Below, in pieces: positions 1-6,291 of a DNA stretch of 12,952 bases. This DNA comes from JALYOK01 sp031419835. GTDB taxonomy: Bacteria; Pseudomonadota; Gammaproteobacteria; Burkholderiales; JALYOK01. Under the pieces are notes generated by a model. The model searched no databases, was not told where the DNA came from, and saw only the letters and a program-made list of their open reading frames with translations. The position numbers and the translations under genes are program-made. Each line of letters opens with the position of its first letter. Position 1 is the first letter of the stretch. The stretch spans positions 1 through 12,952 of the forward strand of contig JANOLP010000159.1 of the NCBI GenBank assembly GCA_031419835.1. The letters are read 5' to 3'.

Positions 1-72
1 GTGAGGAACGAACCCCAACGTTCCATTTCCTGGCGCATTGATGTTGGGGTTCGTTCCTCACCGCCAACCTAC
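1..72. repeat. Pair of inverted REP-like palindromes
   Basis: Positions 1-19 (GTGAGGAACGAACCCCAAC) are the exact reverse complement of 43-61, separated by 23 nt. On the minus strand the right-hand unit, 72 to 43, begins with GTAG, followed by a short palindrome whose arms are GTTGG (68-64) and CCAAC (47-43). A GTAG head before an imperfect hairpin is the known form of REP elements associated with RAYT transposases. The left unit is cut by the window edge, so this is probably a BIME-like pair of opposed REPs. No RAYT gene is in the window. Confidence 0.6.
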
Positions 73-92
73 ATTGGGTTTTCGTTTACCAG

Positions 93-215
93 GAGCCGAG
101 TGACCGAAGACGGCGCGCCCAACGCATATTGCTAGAAGCCTCATCCAACTTGCTTCCGAGCGATGCATGCCTGGAGAGCCTCTCTGGTATTGCCCCGTGG
201 CTCGATGCCTAAAAT
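93..215. repeat. Intergenic repeat material, includes a 28-bp motif shared with 1599-1626
   Basis: Positions 167-194 match 1599-1626 at 25 of 28 bases in the same orientation (ATGCC, then GGAGAGCC, then CTGGTATTGCC). On the minus strand, 115-160 loosely resembles the GGCAAG..GGAT core of the dispersed repeat at 6047-6114, 11058-11130 and 12753-12834, but less clearly. The stretch lies 3' of the YqaA-like gene. I see no gene in it. Confidence 0.4.
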
Positions 216-220
216 TTAAG

Positions 221-655
221 CTAACGTGCCGCCAGCGCCGTCAACCAAAAACGCACAAAAATTCCAACGCTGAGAAACAACGCGCAAATGGGAAAATTCA
301 AGCGTAACCAGCCTGCCGCGATGCAAATCGCTTCACCCGCCCACGGCACCCACGCGATCAACATAATCGGCTGGCCATAATCGTGAATGCGGCTGAGCCA
401 GCGTTTCGCTTTGTCCGGTAGCGATTTTCCTTCCGGCAATAATCGCCCGATCCAATATGTCGTGATGCCCGCGAGCACGTTGCCCAATGTCGCGACCGCG
501 ATCGCTTGCCAGAACATCTGCGGATGGAGTTTGATCGCGCTGAATAAAAATATTTCCGCGCCGCCGGGAATTAACATCGCGACAAAAAACCCCGATAAAA
601 ACAGCGCGATGAGGCCGGATTGCGATCCGAATAAATTGCCAAGCCAGGCTTCCAT
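221..655 (-). CDS. yqaA: YqaA family small membrane protein (DedA/SNARE-associated-like)
   Basis: This is a 144-residue, very hydrophobic protein, close to the roughly 142 residues of E. coli YqaA. It shows the family pattern near the N-terminus: a membrane segment leading into LIPGGAEIFLFSAI (residues 28-41), which corresponds to LLPGNSE in YqaA. Next come a helix with GNVLAG and the GRLLPEG loop, a charged KAKRWLSRIHDYG stretch (about 82-94), and further hydrophobic segments with WVPWAGEAICIAAGWLR. It should sit in the inner membrane. Family members relate to DedA proteins, some of which act as lipid flippases, but the role of YqaA itself is not established. No clear Shine-Dalgarno precedes the ATG at 655. 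The gene is divergent from the lipase gene, with 72 bp between them. Assignment rests on recalled family motifs. Confidence 0.8.
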   Translation of the reverse strand: MEAWLGNLFGSQSGLIALFLSGFFVAMLIPGGAEIFLFSAIKLHPQMFWQAIAVATLGNVLAGITTYWIGRLLPEGKSLPDKAKRWLSRIHDYGQPIMLIAWVPWAGEAICIAAGWLRLNFPICALFLSVGIFVRFWLTALAAR

Positions 656-727
656 TAAATCGCCGGGGGTTGAATTGCGCGAAGCATAGCAGTATTTTGA
701 GCGATCACCATTCGCTGGGAGCCTGTC

Positions 728-1582
728 ATGAGCCGCACCATCCCCTACGATCCGACCCGCCGCGCGTTGTATACGCCTTGCGCCGATGCGATTTCGCTCG
801 GCCCAAGCGCAACCCGAAGCGAAGCACTATTGTGCGCAGAATTATCGCGACTGATCTATTGCCCATTCGAAAAACACGAATCGACTCAGCAAGAACTCAT
901 CGATCAACTCGCCGGAATCGGGTTCCGCCACCCGCCCAAATTTTTTGACACGAACGGCTTGCAAGCTTGCTTTGCGGTCGATCCAGAGAAGCAAATCGGC
1001 ATCTTGGTTTATCGTGGAACGCAGCCTAACGATTGGCAAGACATCATCGCCGATCTGAAAGCTGCTCACGCGCCGTGGGCCGGTAGCGGATGCGTCCACA
1101 TCGGTTTTGCCAACATGTTAAAGGGCGCATGGGCTGACATCCAAGCGGCGCTGAATACGAGCTCAGCCACCCGCATGCTCTACACCGGCCACAGCCTCGG
1201 CGCGGCATTGGCAACGCTTTCCGCCGCGTTGCGTCGCCCGGACGCGCTATACACCTTCGGCTCGCCGCGTGTCGGCGACGCCGAGTTTGCCGCGTCGATC
1301 ACAGATGTGATGCACGAGCGTTTTGTGGATTGCTGCGACGGCGTCACAACCGTGCCGCCGGCGAGTTGGTCTTACCAACATGTCGGCGAAATGAAATACA
1401 TCGATCAAAACGGCGTGTTGCGCCCGACGATTTCACAAGCCGAAATCGAAGCCGATCAACAGCAAGCCGAGAAACAATTCGCGCTGCAATATGCGATCCA
1501 TCAGCCGGCAAACGTGCTGCTGCGCAGCGCCGCCGACCATGCGCCGATTAATTATATTCATGCGTTGCGTGCGTTGACCTAA
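728..1582 (+). CDS. Class 3 lipase (alpha/beta hydrolase, fungal-lipase-like)
   Basis: This 284-residue protein carries a full Lipase_3 catalytic set. The nucleophile elbow GHSLGAA is at 154-160 (Ser156), followed by YTFGSPRVGD at 175-184. The Asp is placed at 204 in a D-x-V-x-x-x-P context, and His271 lies in DHAPINY. YRGTQ at 95-99 fits the oxyanion strand. Members hydrolyse triacylglycerols or related esters; the natural substrate here is unknown. No signal peptide or membrane segment is visible at the N-terminus, so it may stay in the cytoplasm or leave by a non-Sec route. The ATG at 728 is preceded by GGGAG with 6-nt spacing, a good ribosome binding site. It is divergent from the YqaA-like gene. 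The residues after about 235 include a Gln/Glu/Ala-rich helix before the catalytic His. Family assignment is firm; physiological role is not. Confidence 0.85.
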   Translation: MSRTIPYDPTRRALYTPCADAISLGPSATRSEALLCAELSRLIYCPFEKHESTQQELIDQLAGIGFRHPPKFFDTNGLQACFAVDPEKQIGILVYRGTQPNDWQDIIADLKAAHAPWAGSGCVHIGFANMLKGAWADIQAALNTSSATRMLYTGHSLGAALATLSAALRRPDALYTFGSPRVGDAEFAASITDVMHERFVDCCDGVTTVPPASWSYQHVGEMKYIDQNGVLRPTISQAEIEADQQQAEKQFALQYAIHQPANVLLRSAADHAPINYIHALRALT

Positions 1583-1598
1583 CCTCATTGTCAAACGA

Positions 1599-1626
1599 AT
1601 GCCAGGAGAGCCGCACTGGTATTGCC
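1599..1626 (+). repeat. 28-bp direct repeat of 167-194
   Basis: It is identical to 167-194 at 25 of 28 positions, in the same orientation. The two copies flank the YqaA-like gene and the lipase gene. It lies 17 nt after the lipase stop codon and does not overlap the chosen acetyltransferase start. Confidence 0.5.
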
Positions 1627-1696
1627 TCTGCGGGCATTCTTCGAAGCAATGATTGCGCGCTCGAATACGAGAGATAAAAAACTTTCACTATTTTTC

Positions 1697-1720
1697 CACC
1701 GGCGTTATGCTTCGCCGGTG
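1697..1720 (+). other. Perfect 8-bp hairpin just before the acetyltransferase start
   Basis: CACCGGCG (1697-1704) and CGCCGGTG (1713-1720) pair perfectly around an 8-nt loop, ending 9 nt before the ATG at 1730. No T-run follows on either strand, so it does not look like an intrinsic terminator. It covers the place where a ribosome binding site would be expected and could reduce initiation. That effect is inferred only. Confidence 0.4.
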
Positions 1721-1729
1721 CAAAACAAA

Positions 1730-2287
1730 ATGATTTTTCGCCGCGCGTCGCGCAGCGACTTCCCGCAGATCTTAGCGTTACAGACGCAAAACCTGCGCCA
1801 GAATCTCGACGAAGTTCAGCAACAACAAGGATTTTTGTCGATAGAATATAGCGAGAAAGACCTCACCGCGATCAACGACGGGCTGGGAATTTATGTCGCG
1901 ATGGAAGGCGATCGCTTACTCGCTTACGCCATGGCGGAAACCAAAGAATTCGCCGGTGGCGTGCCATTAATCGCCGGCATGATCAGCCGCTTTCCCGGCG
2001 CGAAATTTCAAAATCACCTGGTCGAGGCGTTGCGATACTTTATATATGGCCCGGTTTGCATTGATCGGGCGGCGCGCGGGCGAGGCGTGTTGAACGGCCT
2101 GCTCGACGCAATGAGTTCGGCGCTAAACGCTGATTTTGAACTCGGCATCGCGTTTATTTCACAAAGCAATGTGCATTCGTACCATGCCCACGTCCGTAAG
2201 AATGGCATGCTTGTCATTGACGAATTTGAGTTCGATGGCCGACGCTTATGGACCGTCGCGTTCGGGCTGAACGATCGCATTAAATAG
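1730..2287 (+). CDS. GNAT family N-acetyltransferase
   Basis: This 185-residue protein has a GNAT fold. The N-terminus, MIFRRASRSDFPQILAL, matches the usual beta1-alpha1 opening with R-x-x-x-x-D. The acetyl-CoA pyrophosphate-binding loop is RAARGRGV at about residues 113-120, after the strand GPVCID. The C-terminal half ends with a strand region, LWTVAFGL. GNAT enzymes move an acetyl group from acetyl-CoA to an amine; the substrate here cannot be told from sequence. The reading frame stays open upstream to a TTG at 1622, but the GNAT fold begins at the ATG at 1730, so I chose that start. Its ribosome binding site is weak, and a strong hairpin lies just upstream. It is co-directional with topA, with 91 nt between them. 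Confidence 0.75.
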   Translation: MIFRRASRSDFPQILALQTQNLRQNLDEVQQQQGFLSIEYSEKDLTAINDGLGIYVAMEGDRLLAYAMAETKEFAGGVPLIAGMISRFPGAKFQNHLVEALRYFIYGPVCIDRAARGRGVLNGLLDAMSSALNADFELGIAFISQSNVHSYHAHVRKNGMLVIDEFEFDGRRLWTVAFGLNDRIK

Positions 2288-2307
2288 GGCCACTTTTTCC
2301 CGGTAGG

Positions 2308-2336
2308 TTGCGTCGCGCGGAAAATCTACTTATCAT
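2308..2336 (+). promoter_or_regulatory. Candidate sigma-70 promoter for topA
   Basis: TATCAT (2331-2336) matches the -10 consensus at 5 of 6 positions. TTGCGT (2308-2313) gives a weak -35 with 17-bp spacing. It lies about 43 nt before the topA ATG. It rests on pattern match only. Confidence 0.35.
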
Positions 2337-2378
2337 CGCCTTCCTTGTTGCACGCAAATATCATCACTTAAGCTGCCC

Positions 2379-4961
2379 ATGTCAGAAAATTTACTGATCG
2401 TCGAATCGCCTTCCAAAGCCAAGACGCTGAAAAAATATCTTGGCAAAAGTTTCGAGATTCTCGCGTCCTACGGCCACGTGCGCGACCTCGTGCCAAAAAC
2501 CGGTGCGGTGGATACCGACAATGATTTCGCGATGAAGTATCAATTGGTCGAGCGCAACGAGAAACATGTCAAAGCCATTACCGATGCGGTGAAGAAAGCC
2601 GACCGAATCTATATCGCGACCGACCCGGATCGCGAAGGCGAAGCGATTGCGTGGCACATCGCAGAAATTCTGAAATCGAAAAAGCTGCTTAAAGATAAGG
2701 AGCTGCATCGCGTTGCGTTCTATGAGATTACGCAATCGGCAGTGAAAGAAGCCGTCGATAATCCCCGCGAAATCGCGATGCCGTTAGTGAACGCGCAACA
2801 AGCGCGTCGCGCGTTGGATTATTTAGTCGGCTTTAATTTGTCGCCGTTATTGTGGAAGAAGATTCGGCGCGGGCTTTCAGCCGGTCGGGTGCAGAGCCCG
2901 GCGCTGCGTTTGATTGTCGAGCGCGAAGATGAAATTCTCGCCTTCAAGAGCGAAGAATATTGGAGCATCCATTTCGATAGCCACAAGGGCGCGCAGAATT
3001 TCACTGCGAAGTTGACGCAATTTAAAGGTGAGAAGCTGACGCAGTTCAGCGTTACCAACGACGCGCAGCAAAAAGACATCACCGAATTTTTGGCGAAGAA
3101 CGCGAAGGGTAACGCCAGCGTTGTCAACATCGAGAAGAAGCGCAAAACCCGCTCGCCCGCGCCGCCGTTCACGACCTCGACCTTGCAGCAAGAGGCGGTG
3201 CGCAAGCTCGGCTTCTCTACCGATCGCGCAATGAAAATCGCGCAGCAGTTGTATGAAGGCGTCAACATCGGCAGCGGCCCGGTGGGTTTGATTTCTTATA
3301 TGCGGACCGATTCCTTCGTGCTCTCGAACGAGGCGCTGAACGATATTCGCGGCTATGTGACAAAAAATTTCGACGCCGATTATTTGCCGGGCAGTCCCGT
3401 GTTTTATAAAAACGCCTCGAAGAACGCGCAAGAAGCGCACGAAGCGATTCGCCCAACAGCCATCGAGCGCGCACCGCAAAGTTTGAAAGAATTTCTAACG
3501 CCCGAGCAATTTCGCTTATACGAAATGATTTGGAAGCGCACGGTGGCGTGTCAAATGAGTCCGGCGAAATTCGATACCGTTGCTGTGGACATGGCTGTCG
3601 GCGGCGAGCAAAACTTATTCCGCGCCACGGGGCAGACGATGGTGTTCCCCGGCTTCATCGCCGTATATTTGGAAGACGAAGACGACCGCGAAGTGGAAGG
3701 CGAAAGCAAGTTACCGGTTTTGGATAAAGGCGATGTAGTGCCGATCGACAAACTCTACGGCGACCAGCATTTTACCCAGCCGCCGCCGCGCTACACCGAA
3801 GCGACCATCGTCAAAACTTTGGAAGAACACGGCATCGGCCGGCCGTCGACCTACTCGAGCATTATCTCCACGCTGATCGCACGCGAGTACGTGATTCTCG
3901 ACAAAAAACGTTTCTCGCCGACGGACGTCGGCAAAATCGTCAGCAAATTTTTGACAGAACATTTCACGCGTTACGTCGATTACGATTTCACCGCCAAGCT
4001 CGAAGACAAGCTCGACGACATCTCCAATGGCAAGCTGGAATGGATTCCGGTGTTGGAAGAGTTTTGGGGCGATTTCAATCGCACCATTGAAGAAAAAGGC
4101 AATGTCTCACGCGCCGAAATCACCCACGAAGCACTCGATGAAGCCTGCCCGAAATGCGGTAAAGGCTTATCGATTCGCCTCGGCAAACGCGGCAGATTTA
4201 TTGGCTGCGCGGGCTATCCCGAATGCGACTACACGCGCAATCTCGACGGTCCCGACGGTGCGCCTGCGCAGACCGGCCCGGTGGAAATTGGCCTCAACGA
4301 CGCAGGTATCAAAGTGTTGTTGATGAACGGGCCCTACGGCCCCTACGTGCAATTAGGCGAAGCGACCGAAGACGGCAAAAAGCCGAAACGCGCGTCGTTA
4401 CCAAAGGGCATGCTTCCCGCGCAAGTGACCATGGAAGTCGCCGATAAACTATTATCGCTGCCGCGCGAGCTCGGCATGCATCCGGAGTCCGGCAAAAAAG
4501 TCATCGTTAACAACGGCCGCTTCGGGCCTTACATTCAGCACGAAAAAGAATATCGCTCGATTCCGAAAGCGGATGATATTTTCACGATCAATCTGGCGCG
4601 CGCGCTCGAGATCATGGCGCAACCCAAATCCGCCGGACGCGCCGGCGCCACGCCGCTAAAGATCCTCGGCGAACACCCCGACGATCAGCAAAACGTCAGC
4701 GTCTTTTCCGGGCAGTATGGTCCTTATGTGAAGCATGGAAAAATCAACGCGACGATTCCGCCGGAGCTGACGCCGGATTCGATTACGTTAGAGCAGGCGA
4801 TTAATTTGCTCGAAGCCAAAGCGGCTAAACCTGGAAAAGGCAAACGTTCGACCAAAGTGCCCACGAAGAAAACCACCGCGAAAGTTCTTGCTAAAAAAAC
4901 AGCGGCGAAGAAGCCTGTAGTAAGGAAAGTGACAGCCACGAAGTTGAAGAAGGCGGCTTAG
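2379..4961 (+). CDS. topA: DNA topoisomerase I (type IA)
   Basis: This 860-residue cytoplasmic enzyme relaxes negatively supercoiled DNA by cutting and rejoining one strand. The N-terminal TOPRIM domain shows LLIVESPSKAK (Glu9) and the metal-binding TDPDREGE at 81-88 (Asp82, Asp84, Glu86). The active-site Tyr307 lies in GLISYMRTDS. The cleavage/strand-passage body runs to about 580. One zinc ribbon with Cys590, Cys593, Cys610 and Cys616 follows. Three repeats with a G-x-Y/F-GPY core come next, at about 649-660, 711-723 and 778-790. The end, from about 815, is a Lys/Ala/Thr-rich basic tail that probably adds DNA contact. E. coli TopA instead has three Cys4 fingers, so this is a different C-terminal design. 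No good Shine-Dalgarno is seen before the ATG at 2379, but the TOPRIM begins right there, which supports this start. Confidence 0.97.
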   Translation: MSENLLIVESPSKAKTLKKYLGKSFEILASYGHVRDLVPKTGAVDTDNDFAMKYQLVERNEKHVKAITDAVKKADRIYIATDPDREGEAIAWHIAEILKSKKLLKDKELHRVAFYEITQSAVKEAVDNPREIAMPLVNAQQARRALDYLVGFNLSPLLWKKIRRGLSAGRVQSPALRLIVEREDEILAFKSEEYWSIHFDSHKGAQNFTAKLTQFKGEKLTQFSVTNDAQQKDITEFLAKNAKGNASVVNIEKKRKTRSPAPPFTTSTLQQEAVRKLGFSTDRAMKIAQQLYEGVNIGSGPVGLISYMRTDSFVLSNEALNDIRGYVTKNFDADYLPGSPVFYKNASKNAQEAHEAIRPTAIERAPQSLKEFLTPEQFRLYEMIWKRTVACQMSPAKFDTVAVDMAVGGEQNLFRATGQTMVFPGFIAVYLEDEDDREVEGESKLPVLDKGDVVPIDKLYGDQHFTQPPPRYTEATIVKTLEEHGIGRPSTYSSIISTLIAREYVILDKKRFSPTDVGKIVSKFLTEHFTRYVDYDFTAKLEDKLDDISNGKLEWIPVLEEFWGDFNRTIEEKGNVSRAEITHEALDEACPKCGKGLSIRLGKRGRFIGCAGYPECDYTRNLDGPDGAPAQTGPVEIGLNDAGIKVLLMNGPYGPYVQLGEATEDGKKPKRASLPKGMLPAQVTMEVADKLLSLPRELGMHPESGKKVIVNNGRFGPYIQHEKEYRSIPKADDIFTINLARALEIMAQPKSAGRAGATPLKILGEHPDDQQNVSVFSGQYGPYVKHGKINATIPPELTPDSITLEQAINLLEAKAAKPGKGKRSTKVPTKKTTAKVLAKKTAAKKPVVRKVTATKLKKAA

Positions 4962-4986
4962 GCTTCGACGCCAATCGCACCGCTGT

Positions 4987-5083
4987 GCCATTCCCGCGAA
5001 AACGGGAATCCATTTGGCCTACGCAAGAAGGCGCTCAGTAGAAATGCACGCGCCGTATGGATTCCCGCCTGCGCGGGAATGAC
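4987..5083. repeat. 97-bp palindromic intergenic repeat, copy 1
   Basis: The element starts CCATTCCCGCG..CGGGAATCCAT and ends ATGGATTCCCGCC..GCGGGAATGAC, so the ends are inverted, and each half can also fold on itself. It matches 5917-6013 without gaps at 82 of 97 bases, in the same orientation. The CATTCCCGCG/CGCGGGAATG type of end is familiar from small interspersed repeats in many proteobacteria. It follows topA directly and could act as a transcript-end hairpin. Confidence 0.8.
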
Positions 5084-5183
5084 AGAAGTAGGGTGCGCAT
5101 CGCGCACGCGGACTATGCTCACGTAGATCATTGCGTCCCAGCATATTATTTTGCCTTTCGCAATCTTCGGTTAAAGTTACGCC

Positions 5184-5492
5184 ATGACGGCAGCAAACTC
5201 AATGTCCACCGATTTGACGCTTGCCCGCGATATCGTGAGCCATGTGCTTGCGGGTACGGGCGCGAAAGCGATCTTGTTCGGATCGCGTGCGCGAGGCGAT
5301 GCGCGGCAATGGTCGGATATCGATTTGGCCATTGAAAGCGAAAAAGCATTGCCGCCGGAAATCCTTTCGGCGCTACGCGAGGCGTTTGAAGAGAGCAACT
5401 TGTTGCTGAACGTCGATGTCGTCGACCTCCGCGATGCGTCGGCGGAGATTCGCAGCGCAGTTTTGCGCGAAGGCGTGCCGTGGATCGGTTGA
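5184..5492 (+). CDS. MNT-type nucleotidyltransferase (HI0073/MntA-like), probable antitoxin
   Basis: This 102-residue minimal nucleotidyltransferase has the exact GSX10DXD motif: Gly33-Ser34, then ten residues, then Asp45 and Asp47. A likely third metal-binding Asp is Asp78 in NVDVVD. In characterised MntA-HepT pairs the MNT protein is the antitoxin and AMPylates the HEPN partner on the Tyr of RX4HXY. The gene's 3' end overlaps the start of a HEPN gene by 13 nt, the normal arrangement for such pairs. The ATG at 5184 is used; a second in-frame ATG at 5202 (residue 7) is also possible, and neither has a strong ribosome binding site. The catalytic motifs look intact. Whether it acts as an antitoxin here is inferred from its partner. 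Confidence 0.8.
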   Translation: MTAANSMSTDLTLARDIVSHVLAGTGAKAILFGSRARGDARQWSDIDLAIESEKALPPEILSALREAFEESNLLLNVDVVDLRDASAEIRSAVLREGVPWIG

Positions 5493-5876
5493 ATTGGCGC
5501 TCGCAGCAAGCAGCGCGCGCTTTGACGAGTTTCAAGCAACTGGCGTTCATTGAATCGCCCAGCTTGATCGAGCGCGACGCGGCGGTCCAACGTTTTGAAT
5601 ACACGACGGAGGCTTGCTGGAAAGCGGCACAGGCCGCGCTGTTGGAACACTTCGGCGTTGGAGACGGCAAGTCCGAAGGCGGTGATTCGCGCAGCCGCAC
5701 AAAATGGACTACTGAGCGAGCCCGACGCGCGTTCGGCGATGGGTTTAATAGACGACCGAAATTTGACTTCCCATACGTACAACGAAGCGTTGGCAATTAC
5801 CCTGTTTACCCGCTTACCAGGACATACCGATATTCTCGAACGATTATTAAAAGGTCTTGAAAAGGCCGGTCACTGA
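5480..5876 (+). pseudogene. Frameshifted HEPN-domain protein (HI0074/HepT-like), MNT partner
   Basis: It starts at GTG 5480 with DRLNWRSQQAARAL and runs into RDAAVQRFEYTTEACWKAA, typical of the 'nucleotidyltransferase substrate binding protein' family. At about 5669 the homology jumps to the next frame: SPKAVIRAAAQNGLL and then DDRNLTSHTYNE, to the stop at 5874-5876. Removing one A from the AA at 5669-5670 would restore a continuous protein of 131 residues. The HEPN RNase motif RX4HXY would then be Arg93, His98, Tyr100. Left unshifted, the frame runs to 5860 with unrelated residues and lacks that motif. Either the toxin is inactivated, or one base is a sequencing error, or a programmed shift occurs; the first two are the simplest. 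Family assignment is firm and status is not. Confidence 0.8.
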
Positions 5877-5916
5877 TTTTGTTCTCCAAAAACAAACCCG
5901 GCTCGCGCACCGTAAT

Positions 5917-6013
5917 GTCATTCCCGTGAAAACGGGAATCCATTTGGCGTACGCAAGATTGTGTTCGGTAAAGATGCAAGCGTCGTATGGATTTCCGCCT
6001 TCGCGGGAATGAG
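5917..6013. repeat. 97-bp palindromic intergenic repeat, copy 2
   Basis: It is the same element as 4987-5083, in the same orientation, with 82 of 97 bases identical and no gaps. It lies 41 nt after the stop of the frameshifted HEPN gene, so the two copies bracket the MNT/HEPN pair. Confidence 0.8.
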
Positions 6014-6046
6014 GGGCTGGCCTCCGGATACAATAATACTGCCATC

Positions 6047-6114
6047 GCCAGAACCCGCATCCCACTTGCCTCTTGGCATGACATGCTTGGAACGCTAATA
6101 TCCATGCGCATCTC
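6047..6114 (-). repeat. Dispersed repeat family, copy a
   Basis: Read on the minus strand it opens with an AGATGCGCATGGATATTAGC block that matches 11058-11077 at 19 of 20 bases. A divergent 20-nt middle follows. The next block, AGAGGCAAGTGGGAT, matches 11098-11112 at 13 of 15 bases. The divergent middle contains the palindrome GCATGACATGC on the plus strand. Confidence 0.6.
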
Positions 6115-6149
6115 TGGCCGCCCTATTTTTGGGCGATAAATCTTATGCC

Positions 6150-6164
6150 GCACCACAAAAGCGC
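6150..6164 (+). promoter_or_regulatory. Candidate NtrC-binding site
   Basis: GCAC-N7-GCGC departs at one base from the GCAC-N7-GTGC pattern of NtrC sites. Its centre is about 73 bp upstream of the -24 GG, a normal enhancer distance. An inverted partial copy, CGCTTTGTGG at 6191-6200, pairs with CCACAAAAGCG at 6153-6163 with one bulge and could be a second weak site. It is a pattern match only. Confidence 0.4.
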
Positions 6165-6228
6165 GCCCCATTTTTGTTCCGCGACCTTAACGCTTTGTGG
6201 CAAAATGTTCGATTCGTTTTTTATTCGC

Positions 6229-6244
6229 TGGCACGGTTTCTGCT
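6229..6244 (+). promoter_or_regulatory. Sigma-54 promoter of glnA
   Basis: TGGCACGGTTTCTGCT matches TGGCACG-N4-TTGCW with a single departure (C for the first T of TTGC). The invariant GG (6230-6231) and GC (6242-6243) are exactly 10 nt apart. Transcription should start near 6254, about 38 nt before the glnA ATG. NtrC-activated sigma-54 control of glnA is well known in proteobacteria, and ntrB/ntrC lie downstream here. Confidence 0.85.
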
Positions 6245-6291
6245 GCTAGTGGTCGGTTGCGTTAATTGATTGGAAATTTCGGGAGAAGAGA

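Larger units (their letters stand above)
5877..6291. other. 415-bp intergenic region upstream of glnA
   Basis: It holds, in order, the second copy of the 97-bp palindromic element (5917-6013), a minus-strand copy of a dispersed repeat (6047-6114), a possible NtrC site (6150-6164), a sigma-54 promoter (6229-6244) and the glnA ribosome binding site. A minus-strand open frame across 5806-6171 is made of repeat sequence and has no coding support. I see no gene in it. Confidence 0.6.

Noticed and set aside
1697..1720. Hairpin as a terminator of the lipase transcript
   Set aside because: No T-run follows on either strand.
1622..1729. Upstream extension of the acetyltransferase to a TTG start
   Set aside because: The GNAT fold begins at the ATG at 1730; the extension overlaps a repeat and a hairpin and has no domain likeness.
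2877..3479. Long minus-strand frames inside topA
   Set aside because: Overlap intact topA coding sequence and have the Arg/His-rich makeup of shadow frames.
5146..5796. Minus-strand frames of about 200 residues over the MNT/HEPN genes
   Set aside because: The plus strand carries diagnostic motifs; these are antisense shadows.
5806..6171. Minus-strand frame with MDIS..CQEASG, like the plus-strand frame at 11065
   Set aside because: Both lie in copies of the dispersed repeat; the shared peptide follows from shared DNA, and the frame also runs through the 97-bp palindrome.
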